From assembly GCA_028871475.1 (NCBI GenBank), contig JAGWMZ010000009.1, forward strand, positions 97,886 through 161,885: 64,000 nt of DNA, read 5' to 3'. Below the pieces are notes generated by a model, which searched no databases, was not told where the DNA came from, and saw nothing but the letters and a program-made list of their open reading frames with translations. Below, one piece after another: positions 44,520-52,432 of this stretch. Positions within the stretch are counted from its first letter, which is position 1. Every line of letters starts with the position of its first letter. The DNA is from Sphingomonadales bacterium (lineage in GTDB: Bacteria > Pseudomonadota > Alphaproteobacteria > Sphingomonadales > Sphingomonadaceae). A program made the position numbers and the translations under genes.

Positions 44520-45272
44520 TCACAGGATTTCGGCGACACCAGCCAGAGCCGCGCGCAGACGGTCAATCGCCTGCGCCTTCAATTGGTGAACGCGCGGGAT
44601 CGATACGCTGAGCACTTCGGCGATTTCGGCCAGATTGAGCTCCTCGACAAAGTAAAGCTGGATCACCATCTGCAGCCTTTCGGGCAGTTCGCTGATGGCG
44701 CCGGCGACACTTTCGCGCAGCTCCTGATCTTCAAGCAGAGCCAGCGAATCCGGGCGATCATCGGCAAAGGCCATGCTGCTGTCACTATAGGCCTCGTCCA
44801 GCGCCTCGAAACGCAAGGGCTCGGACATGGCACGCAATCCTTCAAGTTCGCTCAAGGTCAGCCCCAATGCTGCGGCAAGTTCACTGTCATAAGGTTCACG
44901 GCCCAACTGGGTGGTCAGCAGGCTATGCTTCTCGCGCATCATGCGTCGCCGTTCCGCCCCCCCGCGCGACAAGGGCACATGGCGGCGGATGAGATCGACC
45001 ATCGCCCCCCTCACCCGCATCTTGGCATAGGCGGCAAAGCCGTCCTCGCTGGGGCTGTTGTGCTTTTGCGAGCATTCGGTCAGCGCCACCAGGCCCGCCT
45101 GCATCAGGTCCTCGACCTCGATGCCGTCGCGGCCGCCCTGCAGGTGCCAGGCCAGACGCCGCACCATGGGCATGAAACGCCGCACGCGATCGGTGGTGTC
45201 GCCACCATAGGCCGCGGCGATACGGCGACCGACCGCAGCGGCTGGAACGAAGGATTTGTGGTCGTGCATCAT
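44520..45272 (-). CDS. fliA: Flagellar sigma factor sigma-28
   Basis: 250 residues. A sigma-70-family protein lacking region 1. Region 2 is RFMPMVRRLAWHLQGGRDGIEVEDLMQAGLVAL with FAAYAKMRVRGAMVDLIRR. Region 3 includes LTTQLGREPYDSELAAALGL. Region 4 is ISELPERLQMVIQLYFVEELNLAEIAEVLSVSIPRVHQLKAQAIDRLR. It directs late flagellar genes (flagellin, chemotaxis) and is held by the FlgM anti-sigma factor encoded 3.5 kb away. The start overlaps the flhA stop by four bases, so the sigma factor is co-translated with the export gate. Confidence 0.93.
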   Translation of the reverse strand: MMHDHKSFVPAAAVGRRIAAAYGGDTTDRVRRFMPMVRRLAWHLQGGRDGIEVEDLMQAGLVALTECSQKHNSPSEDGFAAYAKMRVRGAMVDLIRRHVPLSRGGAERRRMMREKHSLLTTQLGREPYDSELAAALGLTLSELEGLRAMSEPLRFEALDEAYSDSSMAFADDRPDSLALLEDQELRESVAGAISELPERLQMVIQLYFVEELNLAEIAEVLSVSIPRVHQLKAQAIDRLRAALAGVAEIL

Positions 45273-47407
45273 GCAGCCATACTCTCGACAGGGCTGGAGC
45301 GTGTTTCGGCGGGACCAGGAAGCTGGATCGGCTCGGCGGGCACTTGCTCACCCACCACGCAGATCACCTCGACCGGCTGGGTTTCGGGAAGTTCGGCAAT
45401 CGACATCACCACGCAGCCGGGTGCGCGCAGGCGCAGCAGGCTGGAGAGCGCACGGCGCAGACGCGGCTGGACGATCATGGCGACCGGCGGCGCGGCAGGC
45501 CCGCGCTCAGCCATCAGCATGGCCACGCGTTCGCCCACGGTGCGCGCCAGATCGGGCTCGATCAGCGGCTGGCCGGTGACCGAATCAACCATGCCCTGCG
45601 CGATCATCTGTTCGAGCCCCGCATCCAGCGTGACCACCGGCAGGCGCTCGGTCGGTCCGCAGATGCGGCTGACGATGAGCGCGCCGAGATCCGCGCGGAC
45701 CAGATCGATGATGCGTTCGTGGTCCTGCGAGATCTGCACCGCCTGCGCGATGGAGGACAGGATAGGCAGCGGATGGGCGATGGGGATCCCATCTTCGAGC
45801 AGTGTGCGCAGAATGCGCGTCATCGACGCCAGCGTCAGCGGGCTGGGATAGACCGTCTCGAGCAGATGGGCCGCGCGTTCCTTCACGCCTTCCAGCAGCG
45901 ACTTCACCTCATCGGGGCCCAGCAGCAGATGCGGACGCTCGCCCATCAACTGGTTGAGATGGGTGGCGATCACCGTGCTGGCATCGACCACGAGGAAACC
46001 TTCGGCAATCGCCATGTCGCGTTGCGAGGGTTCGATCCACCAGCCAGGGCAACCGAAGGACGGATCGCGCGTCTCGACACCCCTGAGTTGGATATGCGGA
46101 TTGGCCTCGCCGGCATCGATCGCCAGAACCTTGTCGACCATGATCGTCGCCCCGCCCAGCAGCACGCCGCCCAACATGATGCGATAGTCGCCCGGCTGCA
46201 TGTCGAGACTGTCGCGCACGCGGAACTGGGGCACGATGAAGCCGAAAGTCTGCGAAAGCTGCTTGCGCACGCCGGTGATGCGGCTGACCAGCGGCGCCCC
46301 GCGCTTGGTATCGACCAGTTGCACCAGGCCATAGCCCAGCTCAACCGTGACCAGCGTATGGTCCGACACATCCTCGAGCGTGATGCGGCCCGGATCTGGC
46401 GGAGCGATGACCGGCGGCAGGGCAGCCAGCGCCCTGGCGGCCTTGTCCTTGGCGTTGAGCTTGCGCCACAGCATGAAGGCGAGGAAGGCGGCAGGCAGGA
46501 ACACGCGCTGCGGCATGGCCGGAATGCAACCGATGGCCGCCAGGATGAGCGCCACGGGCAGCCATGTGTCGGGCTTGGCGAACTGGCCGCCGATTTGCCC
46601 GGCCAGATCGCGCGCATCATTGACGCGGGTGACGATGACGGCAGCGGCGATCGAGAGCAGCAAGGCCGGCACCTGCGCGACGAGCGCATCGCCCACGGCC
46701 AGCGCAATGTAACGGCTGGCCGATTCCGAGGCGGACAGCCCGTGCGAGAGCATGCCAAGACAGAAACCGGCGATGATGTTGACGCCCAGAATGAGCAGCG
46801 CGGCAACCGCGTCGCCCTTCACGAATTTGCTGGCGCCATCCATCGAGCCGTAGAAATCGGCCTCGGTGGCGATTTCGCGACGGCGGTTCTTGGCTTCCTC
46901 GGCGGTCATCAGGCCGGCGGCCAGATCGGCGTCGATCGCCATCTGCTTGCCGGGCAAGGCATCCAGGGTGAAACGCGCCGAGACTTCCGACACGCGGCCC
47001 GCGCCCTTGGTGATGACGACCAGGTTGATGATCATCAGGATCATGAAGACGAAGAGGCCGACGGCGAAATTGCCGCCGATGAGGAACTCGCCAAAGGCCT
47101 CGATCACCCGGCCCGCCGCCTCGCCGCCTTCATGGCCATGCACCAGCACGACGCGGGTGGAGGCGACGTTGAGCGCCAGACGCAGCAGCGTGGCAAACAG
47201 CAGCACCGAGGGGAAGGAGGAGAAATCGAGCGGCTTGGCCGCGTTCATCGATGCCATCAGCACCGCAACCGACAGGGCGATGTTGAAGACGAAGAACACG
47301 TCGAGCATGAAAGCCGGGATCGGCACCACCATCAGCACGATGATGGTGAGAATGCCAACCGGCAGCGCGAAGGACTGCGGGCTGAACGAGGAAAGCAGCT
47401 TGCCCAT
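45269..47407 (-). CDS. flhA: Flagellar type III export gate protein FlhA
   Basis: 712 residues, normal length. The N-terminal half has about eight membrane helices, beginning VPIPAFMLDVFFVFNIALSVAVLMASM. The cytoplasmic FHIPEP loop follows, seen as ARFTLDALPGKQMAIDADLAAGLMTAEEAKNRR, and YGSMDGASKFVKGDAVAALLI is the strongest signature. The C-terminal cytoplasmic domain binds chaperone-substrate complexes. The start overlaps the transglycosylase stop as TGATG. It is the middle gene of a three-gene sigma-54-driven operon (transglycosylase-flhA-fliA). Confidence 0.97.
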   Translation of the reverse strand: MGKLLSSFSPQSFALPVGILTIIVLMVVPIPAFMLDVFFVFNIALSVAVLMASMNAAKPLDFSSFPSVLLFATLLRLALNVASTRVVLVHGHEGGEAAGRVIEAFGEFLIGGNFAVGLFVFMILMIINLVVITKGAGRVSEVSARFTLDALPGKQMAIDADLAAGLMTAEEAKNRRREIATEADFYGSMDGASKFVKGDAVAALLILGVNIIAGFCLGMLSHGLSASESASRYIALAVGDALVAQVPALLLSIAAAVIVTRVNDARDLAGQIGGQFAKPDTWLPVALILAAIGCIPAMPQRVFLPAAFLAFMLWRKLNAKDKAARALAALPPVIAPPDPGRITLEDVSDHTLVTVELGYGLVQLVDTKRGAPLVSRITGVRKQLSQTFGFIVPQFRVRDSLDMQPGDYRIMLGGVLLGGATIMVDKVLAIDAGEANPHIQLRGVETRDPSFGCPGWWIEPSQRDMAIAEGFLVVDASTVIATHLNQLMGERPHLLLGPDEVKSLLEGVKERAAHLLETVYPSPLTLASMTRILRTLLEDGIPIAHPLPILSSIAQAVQISQDHERIIDLVRADLGALIVSRICGPTERLPVVTLDAGLEQMIAQGMVDSVTGQPLIEPDLARTVGERVAMLMAERGPAAPPVAMIVQPRLRRALSSLLRLRAPGCVVMSIAELPETQPVEVICVVGEQVPAEPIQLPGPAETRSSPVESMAA

Positions 47408-48357
47408 CAGAGACCCATACCCTTGAGACGATCATAGGCCGCGCGAACCGAGGCCGGAGTGGAGGAGGCATCGCTCCCGCCAAAGGCGTTCTGGATGGTA
47501 TCGGCCATCGACAGGCGCGCAGTGCTTGAGGAGGCGTCAGTCCCTGCCCCCGCGCCCTGCCCGGCAGCGGCACCGGCAACACCGGCAAAAACGCCGTCAC
47601 GGGCGGCAGCAAATTGCCGGGCAATGGGGCCGCCCATGGTTGCCGGGTCTGGCATGGGGGCGGCAACGGGCATGCCGCTGGTCATGGGCGAATAGGCCAG
47701 CGTCGAATAGGAGGTATCGATGCCTCCCTCATCGCGCATGGCATTGGCCATTTTGGCGCGGAACAGGTCCATGACCTGCTGCAGGCTGCGCGGCTGACCG
47801 GAATTATCGTAGAAAATCGATGGGTTGCTCGCCGCGGCCTTGGGGTTGAGCGCGGCCGCGCTCTGCGCCGGGTTGGCCGCCATGGCGGTCAGGAACTTCG
47901 TCGCGCCATCCGCGCCGAGGAAATGCGCCAGATACAGTTCGCTGGCATCAGGCTGACGCCCCAGCGCATTGGTCAGCGCCACCTGATTGTCGCTGGCCAG
48001 ACCCGCAGCCATCATGGCCGAGGCATTGGGATCATCACGCAGCGCCATAAGACGCGCGCGCGATGCCGGATCGGAGAGAGCCGCCCCCGAAATGCCCAGC
48101 ATATCACCATGTTTTTGAAGCGTTTGCGCCCAGGTGGCGTTGGTAAACTGATAGAGGCCGCGCGCGCTGGACGTTGCCGCCCGGGCCCTGGGATCGAGGC
48201 TGGATTCCAGCTTCGCCTGGGCCAGAAGATAGGTGAAATCAACCCCGCTGGCCCCCGCCGCATTGGCGATGGCGGCGCGCGACATATCGCGCGCGGCGGC
48301 TGGATCGGCGGTGATGGAGGCGCCCCAAGGGCTACCTGTCAAATCTGGCTGGCTCAA
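47407..48357 (-). CDS. Flagellum-linked lytic transglycosylase (SltF-like)
   Basis: 316 residues from the TTG at 48357, which has GGGAG at six-base spacing and lies downstream of a sigma-54 promoter; a TTG at 48375 is too near the predicted transcript start. The Slt domain shows FTYLLAQAKLESSLDPRARAATSSARGLYQFTNATWAQTLQKHG, with the catalytic Glu in KLES and the S-ARGLYQF motif. The second half is Ala-rich low complexity without a fold I recognise. FlgJ in this cluster lacks its own muramidase domain, so this enzyme probably opens peptidoglycan for the rod. There is no obvious signal peptide; SltF proteins in alphaproteobacteria can be exported otherwise, so the route is uncertain. Confidence 0.85.
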   Translation of the reverse strand: MSQPDLTGSPWGASITADPAAARDMSRAAIANAAGASGVDFTYLLAQAKLESSLDPRARAATSSARGLYQFTNATWAQTLQKHGDMLGISGAALSDPASRARLMALRDDPNASAMMAAGLASDNQVALTNALGRQPDASELYLAHFLGADGATKFLTAMAANPAQSAAALNPKAAASNPSIFYDNSGQPRSLQQVMDLFRAKMANAMRDEGGIDTSYSTLAYSPMTSGMPVAAPMPDPATMGGPIARQFAAARDGVFAGVAGAAAGQGAGAGTDASSSTARLSMADTIQNAFGGSDASSTPASVRAAYDRLKGMGL

Positions 48358-48396
48358 GCCTTGCTCCCGAAACAAAGTGTCTCGACAGCAATGTTA

Positions 48397-48412
48397 AGCA
48401 AACCTCATGCCA
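48397..48412 (-). promoter_or_regulatory. Sigma-54 promoter of the transglycosylase-flhA-fliA operon
   Basis: On the minus strand TGGCATGAGGTTTGCT has the invariant GG and GC separated by exactly ten bases and matches the -24/-12 consensus at nearly every position. Transcription should begin near 48386. Confidence 0.88.
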
Positions 48413-48445
48413 ATTTTCACACTAGCATGGAAAAATCCATTTGGA

Positions 48446-48841
48446 TCAGCCGCGCGCCCCGGCATAGGCATAGGCAGGCGCGCCGCGTCCCTTGATCGAC
48501 GGGCTGACCAGCGGCTGGCCAGCAGCGGCGCGATACAGCGCAGGGCCGCCCATGATGGCCTCAAGACGGGCCGAAACATTGGCGGCGATGAGGTTGCGCA
48601 ACTGGCGGTTCACCTCATTCAGGCGACGCGCGGCGTCCAGCTGGCCCTTGGCCTCCTCGTCGAAGTCCTCGCGGCGGGCCTGCTCCAGCTGCTCGCACAG
48701 CTCATGCTTTTCATAGGCGCAGCCCAGAATCTCTTCCATGTTCATACTGGCCAGCGCCTTGCGCTCCTGCTGCAGCACGTCGATCATACGGCTCAGCGTA
48801 TCACGCAGCGTCAGGCTGGAACTGGCGGACATGGACTTCAC
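48446..48841 (-). CDS. flgN: FlgN-like flagellar export chaperone
   Basis: 131 residues, mostly helical and heptad-rich: RDTLSRMIDVLQQERKALASMNMEEILGCAYEKHELCEQLEQA. This is the FlgN architecture, in which the C-terminal helices hold FlgK and FlgL for export. ARRLNEVNRQLRNLIAANVSARLEAIMG is the second helical half. The start overlaps the flgM stop by four bases. The flgM-flgN arrangement is canonical. Confidence 0.85.
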   Translation of the reverse strand: MKSMSASSSLTLRDTLSRMIDVLQQERKALASMNMEEILGCAYEKHELCEQLEQARREDFDEEAKGQLDAARRLNEVNRQLRNLIAANVSARLEAIMGGPALYRAAAGQPLVSPSIKGRGAPAYAYAGARG

Positions 48842-49173
48842 TTCGGGCTCCTCCAGAGCATGCTGGCAGCGATCATGGCATCGCTGATCTTGGTGGGAAC
48901 GATCGGGTAATCACCCTTCTCGATCGCCTTCTTGATCGCCGATACACGGTCAGTGTCGGTCGGGACGGTGCCCGCGCTCGTCGTCGTGGCCACCGACATG
49001 GCTGACATGCCGGCGGAAATGGCAGTTTGTGTTGCGGTCGCGACCTGCGCCTGAGAGCCGTTCGCGCCGAGTGCCGTGCTTGCAAACTGGTCGGTTGCGG
49101 CGACCGGCAGCACACTTGGCACCTCGACGGTGGTCCCCGGGCTTAAGCCAGAACCGGGTCCGATGCTTGACAT
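48838..49173 (-). CDS. flgM: Anti-sigma-28 factor FlgM
   Basis: 111 residues behind AAGGAG. The first ~70 residues are low-complexity, Ser/Thr/Ala-rich and probably disordered, as in other FlgM proteins. The C-terminal helix region RVSAIKKAIEKGDYPIVPTKISDAMI is the sigma-28-binding signature. FlgM keeps FliA inactive until the hook is complete and FlgM is exported. The upstream gap 49174-49329 contains a sigma-54-like sequence (49238-49253), but the GG-GC spacing is nine, not ten, so I do not call a promoter there. Confidence 0.9.
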   Translation of the reverse strand: MSSIGPGSGLSPGTTVEVPSVLPVAATDQFASTALGANGSQAQVATATQTAISAGMSAMSVATTTSAGTVPTDTDRVSAIKKAIEKGDYPIVPTKISDAMIAASMLWRSPK

Positions 49174-49329
49174 GGTACCGCTCCTTGGAATGACAGAGAG
49201 GAGGACGGATCCAAGCCTAACAATTTAAGGGTCGAGTAGCAAATTTTCGCCGGATTTCCGGGCCTTTTCACCAATGCGGCAAAAATCTTCCGATTCCCGG
49301 CGGATATTTGCCTAAGTCGATGTTAGTCA

Positions 49330-49830
49330 TTATTCATCAAGAGGCACCGTCACCTCGCCGGGGCGGGTGATGCGGGCACGGATCGGCTCGCCCTTGGCCG
49401 TGCCGTCACGCACGGAACGCACCCTGATCCAGTCGCCCACGGCGCCGTTGTCCATCGCCTCGCCCGGCTGGCTGACGGCAAAACCATCGCCTGACACCAC
49501 GATCGCCACCGCCTCGCCGCGCTGGACGGCGGCAGAGGCCTGCGGCGCGGAGCGAACATTGACATAGAGGTGCCAGCTGCCCGGATCAGGGCATTCCACG
49601 ATCACGGAATCGCGCCGCACACCGCGCCACGACACCGAAAGCGGCGAGCGACAGGTCGTCATGCGCAGCCGCCGGTCAACCGGCATAGCGGCGCCTCCGG
49701 TGGAGCCAATGGCATGGCCGGTGAAATCGGCGACGGCCGCATCAATGGCGGCCGGGTCGGTGAAGGCGCCCTGCGCCAGCGCGGGGCTGGCAAGCAGCAG
49801 AGCAAAAAAAGGAGCAATCTTGCGCATCAT
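49330..49830 (-). CDS. flgA: Flagellar P-ring assembly chaperone FlgA
   Basis: 166 residues from the ATG at 49830 (MMRKIAPFF), just downstream of a sigma-54 promoter. It has a signal peptide ending ASPALAQ. The mature part shows MPVDRRLRMTTCRSPL, VECPDPGSWHLYVNV and the SAF-like C-terminal domain: VQRGEAVAIVVSGDGFAVSQPGEAMDNGAVGDWIRVRS. FlgA assists FlgI polymerisation into the P ring in the periplasm. The promoter lies in the 62-base gap after the MotB/ExbD-like gene, so flgA has its own control. Confidence 0.93.
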   Translation of the reverse strand: MMRKIAPFFALLLASPALAQGAFTDPAAIDAAVADFTGHAIGSTGGAAMPVDRRLRMTTCRSPLSVSWRGVRRDSVIVECPDPGSWHLYVNVRSAPQASAAVQRGEAVAIVVSGDGFAVSQPGEAMDNGAVGDWIRVRSVRDGTAKGEPIRARITRPGEVTVPLDE

Positions 49831-49869
49831 ACGTACCTGACGTGATGGAACGGACCAAGCCCAATCAAA

Positions 49870-49885
49870 AGCAAGAGTCATGCCA
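49870..49885 (-). promoter_or_regulatory. Sigma-54 promoter of flgA
   Basis: TGGCATGACTCTTGCT on the minus strand has GG-N10-GC and fits the -24/-12 consensus closely. The start point would be near 49858, about 28 bases before the flgA ATG. Confidence 0.88.
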
Positions 49886-49892
49886 CACAGCA

Positions 49893-50336
49893 TCAGGACA
49901 CACCGGCACGATCATAGGCCAGCGATGCCAGCACCACGAAAGGCGTGCCCGCGGCCTCGGGCTCAAGCACCAGCCGGGCAGGCAGGGTCGCACCGCGCGC
50001 CTCACGCATCAACCTGCCCCCCTCGGCGAGTGCGCGCGTCTGGGCGTCGGGCGGATAATGCAGGGTGATGGTCAGCTCCTCGCGCTTGTCGATCTGCTGT
50101 TGCGCCAGCCAGGCGCCCAGCCCCGGCCCACCCGGTACCTGCCGCCAGACCGTCAGGGGCTGCGCGCGGACCGGATCGGCAAGCGCGGAGGGTTGCGGCG
50201 GCGGCGGGGGAGGCAAGGCATGTATGGGCGCGGGTTTGGGCGCCGGATCGGCCATGGCGGCGGCCGTCACCATGAAAAGGATCAGCGACAGGTCGGCCAG
50301 CATGGTCTGCCAGCCGATGGCAGCGCGGGTCATCAT
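49893..50336 (-). CDS. MotB/ExbD-like single-pass protein
   Basis: 147 residues. One N-terminal membrane segment (QTMLADLSLILFMVTAAAM) places an Asp at the start of the helix, where MotB and ExbD carry their proton-binding Asp. A Pro-rich linker (PPPPPPQP) follows and then about 90 residues of periplasmic domain (LTITLHYPPDAQTRALAEGGRLM...). The OmpA peptidoglycan-binding signature of MotB is not apparent. It overlaps the upstream MotA/ExbB-like gene by four bases, so the two probably form a 5:2 ion channel. It lies in the flagellar cluster between that gene and flgA. Confidence 0.7.
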   Translation of the reverse strand: MMTRAAIGWQTMLADLSLILFMVTAAAMADPAPKPAPIHALPPPPPPQPSALADPVRAQPLTVWRQVPGGPGLGAWLAQQQIDKREELTITLHYPPDAQTRALAEGGRLMREARGATLPARLVLEPEAAGTPFVVLASLAYDRAGVS

Positions 50337-51025
50337 GCCTCCTCGCCTTCCAGTTCGGCATGGGGCGCGGCAACGACATGGCGCAAGGCATCGCGGCGCG
50401 GAATGGCCTGAACGACCTCACTCTCCAGCCATTCGGCCAGCGCGCGGCGCTGATTGTCCTCGCGCCCCGCATGGCGTTCGACCAGGCGCGCCAGTGGGCC
50501 AAGCACGAGATGGGCGGCAATCAACCCATACAGCGTGGCATGCACCGCCATGGCGATGGCCGGCATATAGGCAGCGCGATCGACCCCGCTCGTCGGCAGA
50601 CGGCCCAGCGAGATCAACGTGCCGGCCAGACCGAAGACCGGCGCCAGTTCGGCGGCCTGAACCAGCGTGTTGTTGGCCGCGCGCACCGGGGCAAGGCGGC
50701 TTTCGCGCTGCTGGTGAAGGGCCTCGCGCGCGCCGGCAACGCTGCGCTGGGCGACCAGCGCGTCGAGCGCCGCATCAAACTCGGCATCGCCCACGCTGTC
50801 GGGCTGGGCACGCAGCAGGCCGTCGCGGTGAATGTCCTGCAGCACGCGCGCCATATGCGCGCGCACGGCATCGGCGTCGAAGGGACGGCCTGATATCAGC
50901 GTTCGCCCCAGCTGGCGCAGCGTGGCGCGGCAATCGGCCAGGCCGCAGCGCAGGAAGGTGGCCAGCAGCGTGCCGCCAACCACAATAGCCAGTGTGGAAA
51001 CATCGATCAGCGATGCGGGGTTCAT
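50333..51025 (-). CDS. MotA/TolQ/ExbB-like proton channel protein
   Basis: 230 residues from the ATG at 51025 after AAGAGG. It has an N-terminal membrane helix (STLAIVVGGTLLATFLRCG), a cytoplasmic domain of about 100 residues, and two further helices: NTLVQAAELAPVFGLAGTLISLG, the MotA/ExbB signature with the conserved Pro/Gly, and MAVHATLYGLIAAHLVLGPLARLV. It is shorter than MotA (287 residues, at 59362). It pairs with the downstream MotB/ExbD-like gene. It is divergent from flgB and shares the regulatory region with the sigma-54 site of the flgB operon. Confidence 0.75.
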   Translation of the reverse strand: MNPASLIDVSTLAIVVGGTLLATFLRCGLADCRATLRQLGRTLISGRPFDADAVRAHMARVLQDIHRDGLLRAQPDSVGDAEFDAALDALVAQRSVAGAREALHQQRESRLAPVRAANNTLVQAAELAPVFGLAGTLISLGRLPTSGVDRAAYMPAIAMAVHATLYGLIAAHLVLGPLARLVERHAGREDNQRRALAEWLESEVVQAIPRRDALRHVVAAPHAELEGEEA

Positions 51026-51123
51026 GAAAGGCCTCTTGAATCCATGGGCCGGGCGAAGGGGGACAGAGCCCGGCGAACACGAGAACGGAGCACATGATCC
51101 AGCTTTCAGCCCATGGCCGAAGA

Positions 51124-51150
51124 TTGCCGCAAACCGGCAAAACATTGCCG
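51124..51150. promoter_or_regulatory. Palindromic activator site array (FlbD/FleQ-like)
   Basis: TTGCCG (51124-51129), CGGCAA (51135-51140) and TTGCCG (51145-51150) alternate. The right pair is a perfect 6-4-6 palindrome (CGGCAAAACATTGCCG) and the left pair a 6-5-6 one. It lies about 78 bases upstream of the flgB sigma-54 start, a normal enhancer distance. Caulobacter FlbD-binding ftr elements have similar CGGCAA-type arms, so a flagellar sigma-54 activator is the likely ligand. Confidence 0.55.
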
Positions 51151-51193
51151 CCTGCCGGCGCGAACATCGGCAGAAAGGGCCCAATCGGGCATT

Positions 51194-51209
51194 TGGCACG
51201 GCTTTTGCT
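51194..51209 (+). promoter_or_regulatory. Sigma-54 promoter of the flgB operon
   Basis: TGGCACGGCTTTTGCT matches the -24/-12 consensus with GG at 51195-51196 and GC at 51207-51208, ten bases apart. Transcription should start near 51220, about 39 bases before flgB, and probably reads at least through flgL. Confidence 0.92.
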
Positions 51210-51258
51210 GAAATACGGACATCGGCCCCATGGCCACCTGTAACGGGTAAGATGACAG

Positions 51259-51621
51259 ATGAGTGACGCCGCCAGCAATACCAGCCTTTTCGGCATCCAC
51301 GGCATGGCCCTGGAGCTGCGCTCGCAGCGCATGGGTCTGCTTACCAGCAACATCGCGAACGCCTCGACCCCCGGTTACAAGGCGCGCGACATCGACTTCA
51401 ACGCCGCCCTGCAAAGCGAGATGGCCGGCGCATCGACAGACAAGGCCACCAGGCGCGCCACGCTGTATCGCGTGCCGGTGATGCCCAGCCTGGATGGCAA
51501 CACGGTGGACATGTCCACCGAGCAGGTCGCCTTCTCGGAAAACGCGATGGGTTATTCCACTGCGCTCTCCTTCATCAGCGGCCGGGTCAACACGATCACC
51601 CGCGCGATCAAGGGAGAGTAA
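51259..51621 (+). CDS. flgB: Flagellar proximal rod protein FlgB
   Basis: 120 residues. The N-terminal rod motif MALELRSQRMGLLTSNIANASTPGYKARDIDFNAAL is conserved, and the C-terminal helix VAFSENAMGYSTALSFISGRVNTI packs with it. FlgB forms the innermost rod layer. It is first in the flgBCDEFGHIJKL run, about 39 bases from the predicted sigma-54 start. Confidence 0.95.
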   Translation: MSDAASNTSLFGIHGMALELRSQRMGLLTSNIANASTPGYKARDIDFNAALQSEMAGASTDKATRRATLYRVPVMPSLDGNTVDMSTEQVAFSENAMGYSTALSFISGRVNTITRAIKGE

Positions 51622-51624
51622 GCG

Positions 51625-52044
51625 ATGAGCAACCCCACCACCACCGGATCGCTCAACCTGTTCGATGTCGCCAGCCGCGGCATGTCGGCGCAGCTGGTAC
51701 GCATGAACGCGGCCGCCTCGAACCTGGCCAATGCCGGCGCCGTGGCCGGCAGCGCAGCGGAAGCCTATCGCCCGCTGCGTCCCGTCTTCGCCCAGCAGCT
51801 TGATGCCGCCAATGGCCTTTCCACGGTCAATGTCGCGGGCATCGTGCGCACCAATGCCGCGCCCATCCGCGAACACAATCCCGGCCACCCGATGGCCGAC
51901 GCCAACGGCGATGTCTGGACCGCTCCGGTCGATGAGAACGCCGAGATGGTCGAGATGCTCGATTCCTCGCGCCAGTATCAGAATCTGGTCGAGGCCATGT
52001 CCACCGCCAAGCAGTTGATGCTCGACACAGTGAGGATGAAATAA
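51625..52044 (+). CDS. flgC: Flagellar proximal rod protein FlgC
   Basis: 139 residues. LFDVASRGMSAQLVRMNAAASNLANAGAVAGSAAEAYRPLRPVF is the FlgC start, with the NLANA rod motif. HPMADANGDVWTAPVDENAEMVEMLDSSRQYQNLVEAMSTAKQLM is the typical C-terminus. It begins three bases after flgB behind GGGAGAG. Confidence 0.95.
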   Translation: MSNPTTTGSLNLFDVASRGMSAQLVRMNAAASNLANAGAVAGSAAEAYRPLRPVFAQQLDAANGLSTVNVAGIVRTNAAPIREHNPGHPMADANGDVWTAPVDENAEMVEMLDSSRQYQNLVEAMSTAKQLMLDTVRMK

Positions 52045-52385
52045 TGACCGCCGTATCCGGAACCAATTCGTCGAGCTCGTCGAGCTCCTCCAACAGTTCT
52101 GCTCCTGCCTCGAACCAGACGCTGGGCATGAATGACTTCATCAGCCTGCTGACCACCGAGCTGAAGAACCAGGACCCGACCGCGCCGCAGGACAACACGC
52201 AGATGATTGCCCAGATGGCGCAGTTCTCGACGCTTTCGGCCACCAGCACGATGAACACCACCATCAGCGGCATTTCCGACAAGCTCGACAAGATCATTGC
52301 GGCCCAGCAGGCCGCGACCAGCTCGTCGTCCTCGACCACCGGCACGTCGACCAGCAATTCATCCGGCAGCAGCGCCACCGCCTGA
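52044..52385 (+). CDS. flgD: Hook-capping scaffold protein FlgD (short form)
   Basis: 113 residues, about half of the enterobacterial protein. The conserved N-terminal core LGMNDFISLLTTELKNQDPTAPQDNTQMIAQMAQFSTL is intact and is flanked by Ser-rich stretches encoded by TCG repeats at both ends. The FLG D Ig-like and tudor domains are missing. Short FlgD forms occur in alphaproteobacteria. FlgD caps the growing hook. The stop region carries a 14-base tandem duplication (GCCACCGCCTGACC). Confidence 0.9.
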   Translation: MTAVSGTNSSSSSSSSNSSAPASNQTLGMNDFISLLTTELKNQDPTAPQDNTQMIAQMAQFSTLSATSTMNTTISGISDKLDKIIAAQQAATSSSSSTTGTSTSNSSGSSATA

Positions 52386-52432
52386 CCGCCACCGCCTGAC
52401 CGCCACAGTCCTAACCGCAAGAGGTTGAGCCC

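Noticed and set aside
49238-49253. Possible sigma-54 promoter upstream of flgM
   Set aside because: CCGGCGAAAATTTGCT looks similar, but the GG-GC spacing is nine bases instead of the invariant ten, so I did not list it.
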